Of a stretch of DNA of 64,000 bases, positions 1 through 13,300 are shown piece by piece (within the stretch, counting starts at the first letter, position 1; every line of letters starts with the position of its first letter). The DNA is from Chionis minor. Its lineage: Eukaryota > Chordata > Aves > Charadriiformes > Chionididae. The notes beneath the pieces are model-generated. The model had not been told where the DNA came from and did not search any database. It saw nothing but the letters and a program-made list of their open reading frames with translations. The stretch covers positions 868,001 to 932,000 of the forward strand of contig VZSF01006717.1 in NCBI GenBank assembly GCA_013398295.1, in the 5' to 3' direction. The position numbers and the translations under genes were made by a program.

Positions 1-1211
1 AGTAGTGCTCTCAATTGCTATAGAAGCCACTGGCTAAAATGATATATTTGGTAAACCAAGTGCAAAGATTTTTCAGTAAGGACACACACAAACTTGATGT
101 TGACACACCAACAAACGGGTGTCAGACAGTGCTGACCAGAGCTCAATAAAACTCTGTAAGGTCTTTAGCTGCCCAAGACTGCTGTGGCACTACGAATTTA
201 ACAAGACTTAAAATGGGACAGGACATTTGCATTGCCTCACATTTTAAAGTGATAAAACAGAAAAATTTAAATAGAAGCAGGTTACTTTTTTACTTTATGC
301 TACTGTCCTGGAAAACATTTAATCCTGATAATGGAGGTACGTTAACAGGATAGGGATCAGCAGCAGAGCAGTATTGCGTTCCTAGTAAAACACATATATG
401 GTCTCATGACAGTCTCACCTGTCCTCCCACTTAATTCCTTGCACATTCCACACTAACTACACTAAAAAAGTGTAAAAATTATTTGGAGTGGAGGGGGTGT
501 GTGTCTCAAATCAGCACACCATCATTCCATCCTAAATGAATTAAAATATTACCCAAATTACAACTGGTACACAAAATGGAGAAAAGCATGTATGTACACC
601 CACAAATTTTAAAGTACCAAGTACACTACCGTACATAGCTACTGAGCTTCAAGTTCAGCACATGTACTGTTGCGAGTCTAGCACTCCTGTAAAATTGTAA
701 TTTTTGAAACAAGGGAAATTGCTTAGTCTAAATTGTGTTCCTACTATGTCATTGCTACAACTACACACTTGACTTTAATCTAACCTGTGAAATCCTTGCA
801 TTGTGATCTTAATACTTTCTATTTATATAGACCAGAAACACAGTTACTACGTAGCTATTATTTTAGACACTGTGACAGAATTAAAAGCATAGAATCATAG
901 ATTAGGTAGCAGCAGTGTAATGACATCAGTAATCCTGATAAGACAGAGCAGGCTAAAAGTAACTCCCACTAAAAGTAACCAAAGATATTTCAGCAATTTT
1001 TTACTGCCCCTAAGAAGGGACACTCTGAAGGTAAACAGGTGAAATTGCAGTTCCCATAATGCACTGATGCATATGTGGAGTACATAAACCCCAAGTTTCT
1101 TACCCTTTATTTTCAAATTCCACTTACAATCCTAAAAAAAGTAGGATTTATTATTACATTCAAATTACTTAAACATCTGTAACAGAACAAGCCACTTGTC
1201 ACCAAAGGTAC
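1..1211 (-). other. FAM98A: FAM98A intron 7 (partial)
   Basis: This AT-rich sequence lies downstream of the exon 7 donor. No coding exon, RNA gene or clear repeat is visible. The short stop-free stretches have no splice sites or recognisable protein similarity. Confidence 0.7.
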
Positions 1212-1379
1212 CTTATTAATGGCACATGCAGTCTTCTCTCGGATAGACCCACTGCTTGTTCTCATAATCTTTGACAGATCCTGCCGAGCTGCCAAGAGAT
1301 TTGCAATGGAAATAGTGCACTTAGTAGATAAGAGGGCACGTTTTGGCTGGTAGACTTTAGCCAGTTTTTCTGTTTGACT
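1212..1379 (-). CDS. FAM98A: FAM98A exon 7 (last one inside the window)
   Basis: The exon is 168 nt, 56 codons, phase 0 (acceptor CCACAG, donor GTACCT). It encodes SQTEKLAKVYQPKR, then LLAARQDLSKIMRTSSGSI and REKTACAINK. In relatives the next exon opens with VLMGRVPDRGGRPNE and carries the RGG-type tail. I find nothing like it in 1-1211, so intron 7 crosses the left edge. Confidence 0.95.
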
Positions 1380-4300
1380 CTGTGGGAGAGAAGAAAAACA
1401 AAATCCAGTCAGCTAAAGTAATAGGAAAGCAATGGGGCATCTCACCAAAAGAATTCAAGTCAACACTGAACAAGACACTCCTGCAAACAGAACAAAAATT
1501 GATATAAAACCAGCGAGAACCATTCTGTAACTAAGAATCATTGTAACAAAGCTAGCATTTGTCAAATTAGTTTAAGTAATACAGGAAACTATTCTGACTG
1601 AACTGACGAGACGCTGATCTTCTGACCATTTTAAGATTAACAATGTATACATGCAGACCATATGACTTTCAGGCAGCCAAACACAGAATCGAGGCGTGTC
1701 ATATAGTTATACGAATTACTGCTAATGTCTAAAAGATCCTGAAAGTGAACACACCTGTATCCAGCCTCCTGTGCCTGACCCACACCCATTCCACTTAGGC
1801 TAGCATCACCTTACCTCCAACACTTTAACAGCAGAAAAAGGCTGTGTTAACTCTTACCCAGCCTTCATGCCAGTCAGCTTCTGCACCAAGGCAAGCCATC
1901 AAGAGGTACTTTACCAGAAGTAAAGCTCTTAAGTGCTTGTTCTAATTCAGTCCTTTGTCTCATGTATGTAGTGCCCAAGCTAGACACGAGATCCTACCCT
2001 TGTTATGAAATCTCTCTTCCTCTACTGCCTTTTGGCATTAATCATACTGGCTTTTTTGAACACCTTAAAAGCATGCCAACAGCTTTCCAACTGACAGACA
2101 ACAGAAACCTGTGACACCAGCCATGAGTTAATACATGAGTTACATGTCTTCAGTTATCAACAGAGTATAATGTGTAATGCAGTTAGGATAAACCAGATTG
2201 CAATCTGCACACAGACAAAAGGGCTACTTTTTGTCCCAACCCCAGATGAAAGCAGTGGGGACAGGCAAACCAGGTTTTCTAACAAATCTCTTGACATGGC
2301 AAGAACTTAGGAGAAAATTTTAAAATCCTAAAATCATCTAAAGGCAGAAACCCAAAACTGGGAAGAATGGAGAGTATGTATTTCCACATGACTCAGTAGT
2401 AAGTTTTTAGAACCAAAAGCTTCTACGTTTATACTACAAGTCAAACAAGGTTTACTCAAAATGAAGGAAAACACACATGTCATTTTACCTGACACTGGCT
2501 AAAGACAGGAAAAGCAACACTATTCACCAAAACAGTAGTATGTTTTTCCCTAGCAAGTTTGACTGAACTCTGAGCACAGTATTTCGGTGCTGTGATATTA
2601 TTCTTTCAGGTAAAATTTCAAGTTTTTTAACTTAAAGCCCTAATAATAGACTATAGGTGTTTCTACTCTCTGGCTAAATAACTATTTAGTTATAGTACTG
2701 TATTCTGACACTTTCCAAATTTAAAAATAAAATAAATAAGTTACCATCATGTATTAAAGCATTGCTTAAAGTTATTGTTAAAATAGACTGTATTGCATCT
2801 CTGGAACACTAAAGCCACATTCTCCAATTTCGTATTGTTGTGGTCTTCAAAATTTAGATTTGCATTTTAATTGACATAAACGCATATATACAATTTGTGG
2901 GTTTTGTCAAAGGATTTCATGTAGCTAGTCAAGTTGAAAATTATCTGTGAATTCTCCTAAAGAAAAAAAACAACCCCACACACGGATTTGGATGCCAAAG
3001 CTATAACACAATTAGAAGTCCCTGGTTTTTAACCTAACCTTAACTTTTGCCCACTTTCATTCCGTATTAAGATATTCAACAATCAGATAGATATTCAACC
3101 ATCTACTGAAAAACTTGAAGAATGCAAGGTTTAAGAGATAGCACACCAGCAGAAGTCCTGGTCAGGTGATGAAGGAGAAAAGGGAAAAGGTCACAGTTTA
3201 TTATTAAGATAGAGTTGCTTTTTTAATAAATAATTTATCAAGAAAAAACACTTGATGATTCATGTGTCACATTTTATCACTAATAACTTCAAACACTGCC
3301 AGCAGCATAATTAACAGCATGTTAGCAGATCTGGTTTAGTCCTAGAAAATAAATGATACGTATATTTTTTTGATTCTTGCAATTCCTATGAAATACCGGA
3401 AATAAGGAAACCATGTAATTATTTTTAAAAGCACAATATGTATCACATACTCAGGGAGAACAGACGTCATGTCACAGCCACTCACACAGTTCAAAGACAA
3501 AAGAAGCATGTAAAATATTACCCTGTCTATGAGGTAAGAACAAGTAGTGCCTTAGCAGCTTTTCTCATGTGCATCTGTGGAGTTGTGCTTGCAGACACAC
3601 TTTGAGTTAAGGAAATCTGATCACTGTGGACAGCACAAAGCAAGTTAAGGGATGGTCAACAGGAAGATGCTTTTCTACCATCACACAGACATAGCACTTA
3701 ATGATTCACATCATGGCACTGAACGCAAGCACTTGGATCAGTAGTCTCCTCTTACTATTTTTTTTGCTAGTGACCTATTTAACTGTATGTTTTGGCTTTG
3801 GTGTATCGTTACACACAGTCCATCTTCTCATTTTACATACTATTTCAAAATCAAACAAATCAGTTTTAAGTAAATTTTTTTTAGCCATCTTACATTGCCA
3901 CAAACTTCTTCACAAGCTCAAACCAAAACCAGACAACTCCTGTGGTTATTTCTTACTCGTGAAGGATGAAACAATGCAGCAGTTTTCCAGAAATACATAT
4001 TATAAAGCATTACCATCAACCGGGATTTCACAGTAAGTTGTTTGTACCTTAGCTCTATCTGACCAGCCAAAGGACTGCACAGTAACATCCAAACGTTTCA
4101 CTAATAGTTTTCTTCGGACTTCGTATTCGTTGACTATGGCTTGATTAATTGCTTCAATTTTTTCCTGAAACAAAAATTTGCAAACTTAACCTGTAGATTA
4201 TAGATAAAATGTTTCTACTTAAGATAATAAACTATGTGGATGGAAGAGAGTAAGACACACGGAGATATTAAGCAGGGCTTAAGCCCGCAATTATCTGCCT

Positions 4301-7300
4301 TGTCAAATGAGTCCACAGCAAGCTATGCCTGCTGACACTATTTTCCTGAAAGTTTCAAAGGCTCTGTTATCCTCACATTCAGCCTTCTACCATTTCTAAC
4401 AGCACAGCTCTGTTTTTCAGAAGGGATATAAAAACTGCATGCATTGCTGAGGAATTTCTCAATATCCACCAGGACAGAGAAGCAAAAGTGAGAAAATGCT
4501 ACATGCAACAAGCTGAAGGAGATGCAAGGACATAGGTAAGTCCTAGGGACGAGGGTGTCCTTTGCCTTCTTAAAAAGTAGTAAGCTTAAGGACAAAGATA
4601 GAGGACTAAACGTAAAGTACTGTAAGAGGATATTGATTAAAGCACAATCTCTATACAGATAAGACAACGAAGTGCCCTATAGGGAAAAGCCTAGAAACAC
4701 ACCTGGTAGCAGAGAGTGGTCTAGCCAGAGCAACAATTGAGCTAGGTACCATTAAGGAAATAATTTATGATTGTGATTTATGATTTATGACATATGATTT
4801 ATGACTGAAGCCTGGCTGGAGGGGGGCGGTGAGGCCCACTTTCAGCCTCAACAATACAAGCATTGAAGAAAGCAGACTGCTGGGAGATGAGCATCAACTT
4901 TAAGCAAGAGACATGAGAGAGACTCTCAGTCTTGCAGCAGTAGCCATAGCTTTGTGCTGGTGCAGCAGCAGTATCTAACCTAGGCACCATCCTTCGAGAA
5001 CAGCAGGTGACAAATCCCAGCTGGACACGATTGTGGCTCTGCCACCTGTGTAACACAGCCTCTTCCAGCTTCCACCTGCACACTCACTGCTTCTTGGAAA
5101 AGAGGCTATGAAGGAAGCAGACTCCTCCATCAGGACAGAAAGAGGAGGAAATGGTGGGAAGCCCCACAGGTTAGCTGGAAAGAAGCCACAAGAGGGGATG
5201 CGACACCATCTCAGCAAGGCTAGGTCACACAGATAGTGCCGGCAAGGGGCAGGAGAGGAAGGCTTAAGCTACAGTACAAGCATGCAGGTCAGCACCACTA
5301 CCGTAATCTCCCTTATTTTGGTAAACTTTTGCCTGCATCTGGACATACAGATCCAGGAACCTAAGATCTTAACAGCTGCTGAACGTTTACTATACCAACA
5401 TATACGTAAAATACTGCAAGAAATTGTCTTATCTTCAGAACAACGTAAGAAAAATCATTTTACAACATTACACACAAAATCAAGATCAATACTTTATATA
5501 CCTGAAAAAGGGAAATGGGCTCTAATACCTGCAACTACTTACCCAGTGAGCTGGTCCCAGTTGCTTCTTCAATAAAGGTTTTCCAACGTGATTAGGTGGA
5601 ACCTTTGCTAGGGTTTCCTTCAGCTGTTAGGAAACATACAAAAATATAAGCACTGGCTAAAAAAAATTAGCTTTTCAAGATCCAAGTTACAGGACTCTTG
5701 GACAGTCACAGGCAAGGCAGAGCAACCTCCAATATCAAGTTGTTTTCTCTGGGACAGAGAACCAAGCACACTTCTTTTGGAAAGAAACTATTTCAAATTT
5801 CTGGTAGTGTTGGCTATAACTATTTAAAAATAAGAGGGACTATAGGGTAGATCTACAGTTAAAATAGAAAGATTCCATCAGGCACAGCTCCCCTTGAAAA
5901 CAGAGTGATTATTCTACACATCATCTCTCTAATTCAGAAAAAAAACCCCACATTTGTATCAAAAAGGTTGTATTAAGACTATGTGAAATATAACACAATC
6001 TAAAGAAGGACCCCTCCTTACAATCAAAAGGAGAAAATCTTCAATAAGAAAAGTTAAATTTAACTTGCATTTTAAATGTTTCGGCACAACTTAGATTATC
6101 TTTCCCATCTCAAAATTTCTGAGGACTTCAGAGGGAAGAAATGGAGAGGCAGCAACAAAAACTTGGATCAAAGCAGGCTGGAGTTACGAAACTTCACTTT
6201 TCCACTGCTGCAAACCACATTTTTCAGCTTCATTGGCTGTTCATTCCAGCAGCTGATTAACACATTCAGTGACCTCTTTTTCCAAAGGTGCTGGGCCCAA
6301 TTTGTTTAACTTGAAGATTTTAAAACCAAGTGCTTTCAGAATAGCAGAGGTAGCAGTTCATTCAAGTATCAGCAGTTTCTTTTTTTAATGTGGCGGATCA
6401 TTTACAGGGAGTCAATAATACAAAGATCCTACTCCATACTGTACTATGCGTGTGTGAAGAAAAAGGCAGCTTGATTTTCACATACTAGATCAGAATACTG
6501 CCATTCTAAGACTCACTTTTTAAAAACCCTGAAGAAAACTTCCAGGTTATCTCTTGTTTTAACTATTATACAGTCAAGAGTAAAATTTTCCACTCTATGT
6601 TATTTAAGTTTTCACATGTTGCTCAACTTTGTGTTGTATTTTCATTTACAAAGCAAAATAAGTTTTTCAGTTATTAGGCAGCCTTACTTCCTCCTTCTCA
6701 AATATTATCAACATTTGAAGTGTCTGGGCTGTAAGCACCACCACTATATACGATTTCTAAAAAACTCCATAGGTTAGAAATTCCTGATGCATTTTATTAC
6801 ACTTTAAGGACTGTTCAGTTGCAGTTTTTTTATAGTATAACCACCTATGGATATAAGTCAATGAGATAACATTCATTTAACCTTGCAATACAACGTAAAA
6901 GAAAAGTCAATTAGTAAAACATAATAGAATTCCCAGACTAAAAAGATTTTGATCTACTTTGCATTCTGTATTTTTAAAGACTCTCTTTCACCAGCAAAGC
7001 TTGCTAGCCTTGCTCACTGTTATGAATATTTTCTACCTTTTATAGGAAATGGAAGCACAGATTTCTTATGTATCTAACTATTTAATGCCCGTGACAATGC
7101 CAAAACCAGCAAACTGCTTCCATTCTACACCTTGGAATTCTGCTGGAAAACCATCCTCCTCTTCTTCAACAGGTCAATCCAAACTGGTTTCTTGCAAAGA
7201 GATGAAGCACTATTTTCAGTTGCTGGGATTTGTTTAGGTACAATGTAACCAAAATGTTAGTCAAAAAACTTCTCTGAAAGTATTTTGGGGAGCTTTATAA

Positions 7301-10300
7301 TCATATCCATTCTTTAAGGTTCACAACGGTTCTCTTCTGCTGTTCTGCTCTCCCCTATCCTGCAAGTTAAGTTACTTAACGTAACTCAAAAACTTTGTTC
7401 CCCACCTTTGGTCTGTGCACTGGACAGTCCACTCCATTTCTCTGCTTTACAAAAATTACTCAACCAAAAGTACATTTCTTTAAAAAACCCACAACAACTG
7501 GAGAACGCATACATGGAAAAGGAACAAGAATAAATGGAACCACAAGAACTGATGAAGCCTTAGGGAAAAGGTGTAAACTTGACTTTAGTTACAACACCTT
7601 TTAACCTAAATATTTTTAAAATAGTAGGTTCCTGTAAAAATTTTTTTAGGTGTATTTCTTGGAATCCTTTTCTCCTTAATATTCTTCCTGAGGCCTAAGC
7701 TCAGCATTTTCCATGTCTTCTGCAACAGGTGATGACATTAAAACCTAGAGCAGAGTAAGAAACACGTCACCCCATAAGGCAATGATAGCAGTAGTCCCCG
7801 ACCTCGTGCCTTGGCATGGAAAAAGCCTTTAAATTCATTTTCAAAATCCTGACTCTTGGCATACTCACTAAACCATGTTAACTTGCCTTCAAAATTCAAA
7901 CACTGGAGTTTCACAAGAGGCAAATCCCTCCCTGGTAGCAGAACTATTTTCCATTAAAACAGCAACATAAATATTCTAGTTTTGTTCCTTTGGATCTTAC
8001 TTTTTTTTCAATTCCACTGAAGAACTGGAACATCGTTATGTTGGCTGGAGGCTTGGACATGCCTAAAGCAATACATATGCCTTTTAGCTCCTGAAAGACT
8101 TCACTGCCACCTCCTTCCTGTGCTTTTTTAGGAGGGGCGTTCACACACAGCATTCTGGCAGCTTCCAGTTCTGAGATGAGGTATGCTGGGGTAAGAAAAA
8201 TTAGATTTCAGCATCAGATATAGCCGAGTTAAATTACTTTAGAACCAGTGAGAACTCAAGTGCTTAAAAACCAACAAATGTGCAAATGGACTGTTTTAGA
8301 AAGAGTTAGGGCTACAATTTGGGTATCCGCAGAACGTTCATATTTCTAATAATCACTGAGCCCAATGCTAGAAACACAACAAACAGGGGTAAAGTTTAGT
8401 ACAACCAATTAAAGCCTGGAAAAAAGGCCTATGATTCCAACAGGTATTAATCACAGTGTTCAACAGAGCACAGCTCTTTTCCTTCAGGCTTTGCCCAGCA
8501 AAGACAGGAGACTAGGAACATGGAAATAAGCAGGATGAGGGACTAGGACATACACTTTAAGCTAGACAAGCAAGCACTCCTTGCGGCTCTAGGAAACAAA
8601 GCAAGGAACTGAGCAGAGATAAGCGAAATGTTGGATGAATCTCCTCTACTTCCCCAGGCAAGATGCAGAGTGCAAAAATAATCCCACTTTAAAAAGTCCT
8701 ATTGAGAATTCAGCTTTATAACAATTCCAGAAAGGAAGGCAGTAACTGATGACACAGAAGCTAGAGTGCCTGCAGTGCCCTTCAACATCAGTACTGCAAG
8801 AGCCTACCACCACACTGTAACTCCTTTATCAAACAAACAAAAATATTGAAATCACGTAATTTCTGAACATAGTCTACACCCAAAATTTCAGCATTAAGTG
8901 TAAGCTACAGTGATATAAATTTAGCACACACAGCCTTTGCTTGTAATTGTCACAACTTCAAAGTTTGAACTGAAAAAAACGCACAGGTTTAACAATATTG
9001 TTATGATGAATCATACTGAGTGACTGTAACAGCAACATAAATAATTATTTCTAAAATTAAGGATTGAAAAATAGATACTGCACTGATAAAGACAGATTTG
9101 CGAGCAGGGATGTAAACCCATAGCTATACAAAAGCAGCTTACTACCTATAAAATCGGCACAGATCAAAAGATTAAAAAAAAAGGACACCAAAACATTTGA
9201 ACGATCTCTAGAATTTCTTCCAGAATTCTAGAAAGTTTTCAGCTAAAGAGACAGAACACCTTATAAACTATAAAATTCTTAAAATATATAAAGCAATGAA
9301 GAATACTTTGTAAGTTCTTTAAATGGCACTTTGCACATATTTTTCTTATATTCAACTTTTCATTATTTACATCATTAGGACCTCTTGATAAAGAAACTAA
9401 CAGTAGAATTTTTTTTCAAGAGTTCAGAGATCACATTCAAGCTGCCTTCAACCTCCTCTGACAAAGACTGACATTTTTAAGTCAATCACTGTAAGACATA
9501 GATGTTCTCCAGATAGTGATTCTTTTTTGCAGACCTTTTCTGAACCAACCTGAAACTCTTGTACTTTTTATTTTCCCATATGCCAACAGTTAATGCTGTA
9601 CACCAAGATAATCCTAACTACTTAAGTTTATTTGGCGTTTTCCTCTCCCGGCAATACTGCTACATTTTCCAATTGCTGTGTTGCATTTCGTTAAAATGTA
9701 AAATACCCTGGCATTTCATTAAAGGGGGTTATTCTGTTTGTCCTGAAATAAATGCGATTTTACGGCTCACATACAACAGGATATCTAATAAGTTAGCTTA
9801 ATGTAGGCAAAGCAAGCTATGCAAAAGTTTTAAGAATTACTATCACAGTACACACAAAAGGCATCTGGCACCTATTTCAGTTCCACATTTGACAGTAAAC
9901 ATAGTATTCCTGCCAGAGGGATCCTAGAGTTCAGCTTCTGAGCATGGCCTTGTATTACCAAAATGTACATTACATAGGACCTCTGGGATAAACTGTGTGT
10001 CACAGGCAAGCCAAATTTATTGAATGGCTTGCTTATAGAGAATAAGCTGAAGGGCATATTTGTTTGAACTACAAGATATCTTAAATGCAGTAACCACCTC
10101 ACTCCATCTGACATTTTTGAACACACTATCAAAACAAAATCAGATTAAATCTTACTACTCATCTTTCTCCTACTGTTGAAATACAGGACACTACTCTGCA
10201 ATTAATTTCTTATACCTCAGCTGAGAGCAGAATTAAATTTCTATTTTGAAGAGTTAACGAATCAGCAGCAACTGAAGAAACAAATAAAACATTGTGCTGA

Positions 10301-13300
10301 ATTTAAGATCAGATTAAAATTAGTATTACAACTTCCAACTCTTTTTTTTTTTTTTTAAACTTGAATCAACATCACACACTTTTTCCAAATTTAAGTATTA
10401 TTTCTCTTCATCTAACATTTCCTAAGTAGGAATAAAATCAATTTAGGTCTTGAGACCTGCTGGGTTGAAAAGTAAAGGGAAGACATCACCGTTACTACTG
10501 CTAATTTCTTTTCAATCAGCAGAAAGTAACATGGAAGCTATTATACTAAGGGAGATGATCAAAAGAACTTGGAGTCGGGATCAAACATTTTCTCTTTTAC
10601 ATAACAATTACAATTGTTGTCAGAGTGTAGGAAAATGCACGTCTTATTGCACCTCGCAAGTCATCATAGTGGGGGCTCCAAAATGATGATGCATCTGTTG
10701 TTAGTGGTCATTTTTACAACCCTTCTAAACAAAGTGGCTAAGTCCTGGCAGAAGTCTTCAAATTATTTCCTCTTTGGAGTACCTTTTGAGAAGCAATAGG
10801 ACAGGTTTTTTGCTAGTGAACACGAAGATGATGAATACTCACAATATTTTCTATCGTATATTGGCTACAAAGTGACTGATAAGCTTATGAGACCCAAAAG
10901 TATAATATTCTGACACTGTAAATTACAGGGAAAAAATTAATAATTTTAGGTAACTTTTAATACATTGTGGTAAACAAACCAATATATCATTAAGTGTAAG
11001 AAACAATACTGATTTGCGCACAAAACTAGATTTGCTTGAAGTGCCCTTTTAACTTACTAAGCAGCAAGAGACAGTTCTTTTGATTATGAAGGCGTTTTGT
11101 CACATCTCCTGATGTTAATGAAGCATACGGACAGTTCATTTCAGCCAGCAACCCACTCATTTCAAGTTGAAATTCTTCTGCTTCGTTTGGACCTTAGAAG
11201 GAAAAGAATAATAATTTGTTTACAGCTAATATATATCTCTATGGCTATAACTAGAATGAATTAGCTCTTTAAAAAAAAAAATAATGCTTTGCTCCAGTTG
11301 CTATTTAACATTAAACCCCTGCTTTTAATGGAAGCCAAATGCTTTCTTTGGGTTCCTCAAATACACAGTACAACCTATTTGGAGACAGGATACTCCTCAT
11401 TATTGCAAAATTACGTTTCATTGACAGCTTTTACAGCTACAACAGACAGCCACTGGCAACTTCTGCAATGAAAAGTGACATTGAAAATATGACAAATTTT
11501 ACACGGATATTTTAAGTATCAACTAACTGTTCCTACTACAAATGTATTAGGTAGTCCTGATAAAAGTCATGAATAGCATGGTTTATGAGCTCTCATGTTT
11601 TTACTATTTCTCCTTGTAAACCCATATTTGTCAATTGATCTTATTGCATTCCAATATCCTTTAAAAATAATTGCCATGTGAGACAAAGTTTAGACTGATA
11701 TTTGTGTTAGAAATTAGTAAAACTAATCTGAATTTGTTAAGCCAAGTTATGCAAAACATAGTGATAAACGAGAGGTAACAGTTTTTCTTCTTTGGATTAA
11801 AGTCCCTTTTCAAAAGTGTCTGTTATTTATAGACTCAAGTCACACAAAATGAAGGTAGAACTTAGTGGTACTACAGATAAAATGTCAGTGTGTTTAGAGA
11901 ACGTGATATAGGTGTTAGAATACTTGTGGTGTTTTGGTTTGCTTTTTTTTTTTTTTTTTTTTTACACAAAAGGTATAGTAGGAACCTTATACTACTAGAA
12001 GAGATGAGATGCTGTGAGATGCTGTATTGTTACAGAGAAAGGGGGGTCAAATACTCTCAAAGAAGAAAGGATGGACATGTCAAAAACAGAGAGAAAAAGG
12101 AAAAGAACAGACGTTGAGGTGAAAGACAGTAATCTTTGGCCACTGAGTAGATTGAAAGTTAAGCTCATAAAAGCATTATGAGTTAATACACTAGATATTC
12201 AGAAGTACAGGTTATCATACCAATTGAACAATTTAATCTGTAGAATGTCATGACTAGTTGACAAAAAATAACTTTTTTGGAAACTAAGGTTTGCTTCCTC
12301 CACCAAAATGATAAAAAACCAAACATTTCAGGCTCCTTCTCACGGAGTGTTTCATAAACAGGGGAACAATACTTAATAAGCACAGAGTTAAGGTAACCAA
12401 CAATAAAAAGAGTATGGTTACTGTGGTCATGAGAATGTTTCCTTGGACAGTAGGTATTCCTTACATCTAAATTATAAGCAGAAGCATTGAAATAAAAGTA
12501 TTCTCATGTTCTAATTTAAAAAAAAAATTAATGTTTCCTTAAATCCACCCAAGAACTTTGAAAAAATTCAAAGGTTGAATAACTAAAAGAAAACATTGAT
12601 TTCAGAAGACAGGCTGTTTGATCCTCACTATTATTTCAACCTCTACTGGCTGTTCATTAGGCAAGTCTGAGGTGGAAAATATCCAAAATCTGACAGCATG
12701 CAGATGATTCTCCCTGGTACAACAGATTTAACAATTATCAGCCCAAATCTTTATGACATGCAAGAACACACGTTAAGTGCACATTTGTGCTAGAGTTATG
12801 GCTACTTACTGTTAGTTGCCTGCACATTTTCCTCTAGTTTACAGAATAGCCGTAACTCAGATACCAACCAAGCACAGAGTTTGGTGAATTCAGGGGAACT
12901 GGCTCCACGAGAGACTGCCTGAGCCAGGGCTCCATCATCTAACAATGGACCTTTGTAACTGACAAGTAAAACAAAAGCACAATTTATTAATATTTGCTAT
13001 GATTGATGTCCCGTGGTAGACTTATTTTACGCTGTATACATATTGAGAGCTACACCCTCATCGCATCTGCAAGGCTGAACATCTAAACTGGTAAGATTCC
13101 TGAACTGAACCATAAGAAAAAGCATATTGAAAACATCTGAGTAAACCCAGCATTTCCATGCGCATTAGCTTGCTGCCGAACAGACTGTCACAAAACATCA
13201 CTTGAAGATGCTACTTACAATATACCTATCTAGGGCAACTGCGGTTCCAAAGTATCACTCTTGAACACTGCTGTACAATATGTTGAATAATTACTGCTCA

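Noticed and set aside
885..900. CR1-tail-like AGAATCATAGATT
   Set aside because: The following sequence does not continue into CR1; the match is too short to claim.
7680..7740. Possible small exon between FAM98A exons 4 and 5
   Set aside because: Exons 4 and 5 already join in perfect phase to give the family sequence, and the segment has no matching splice sites.
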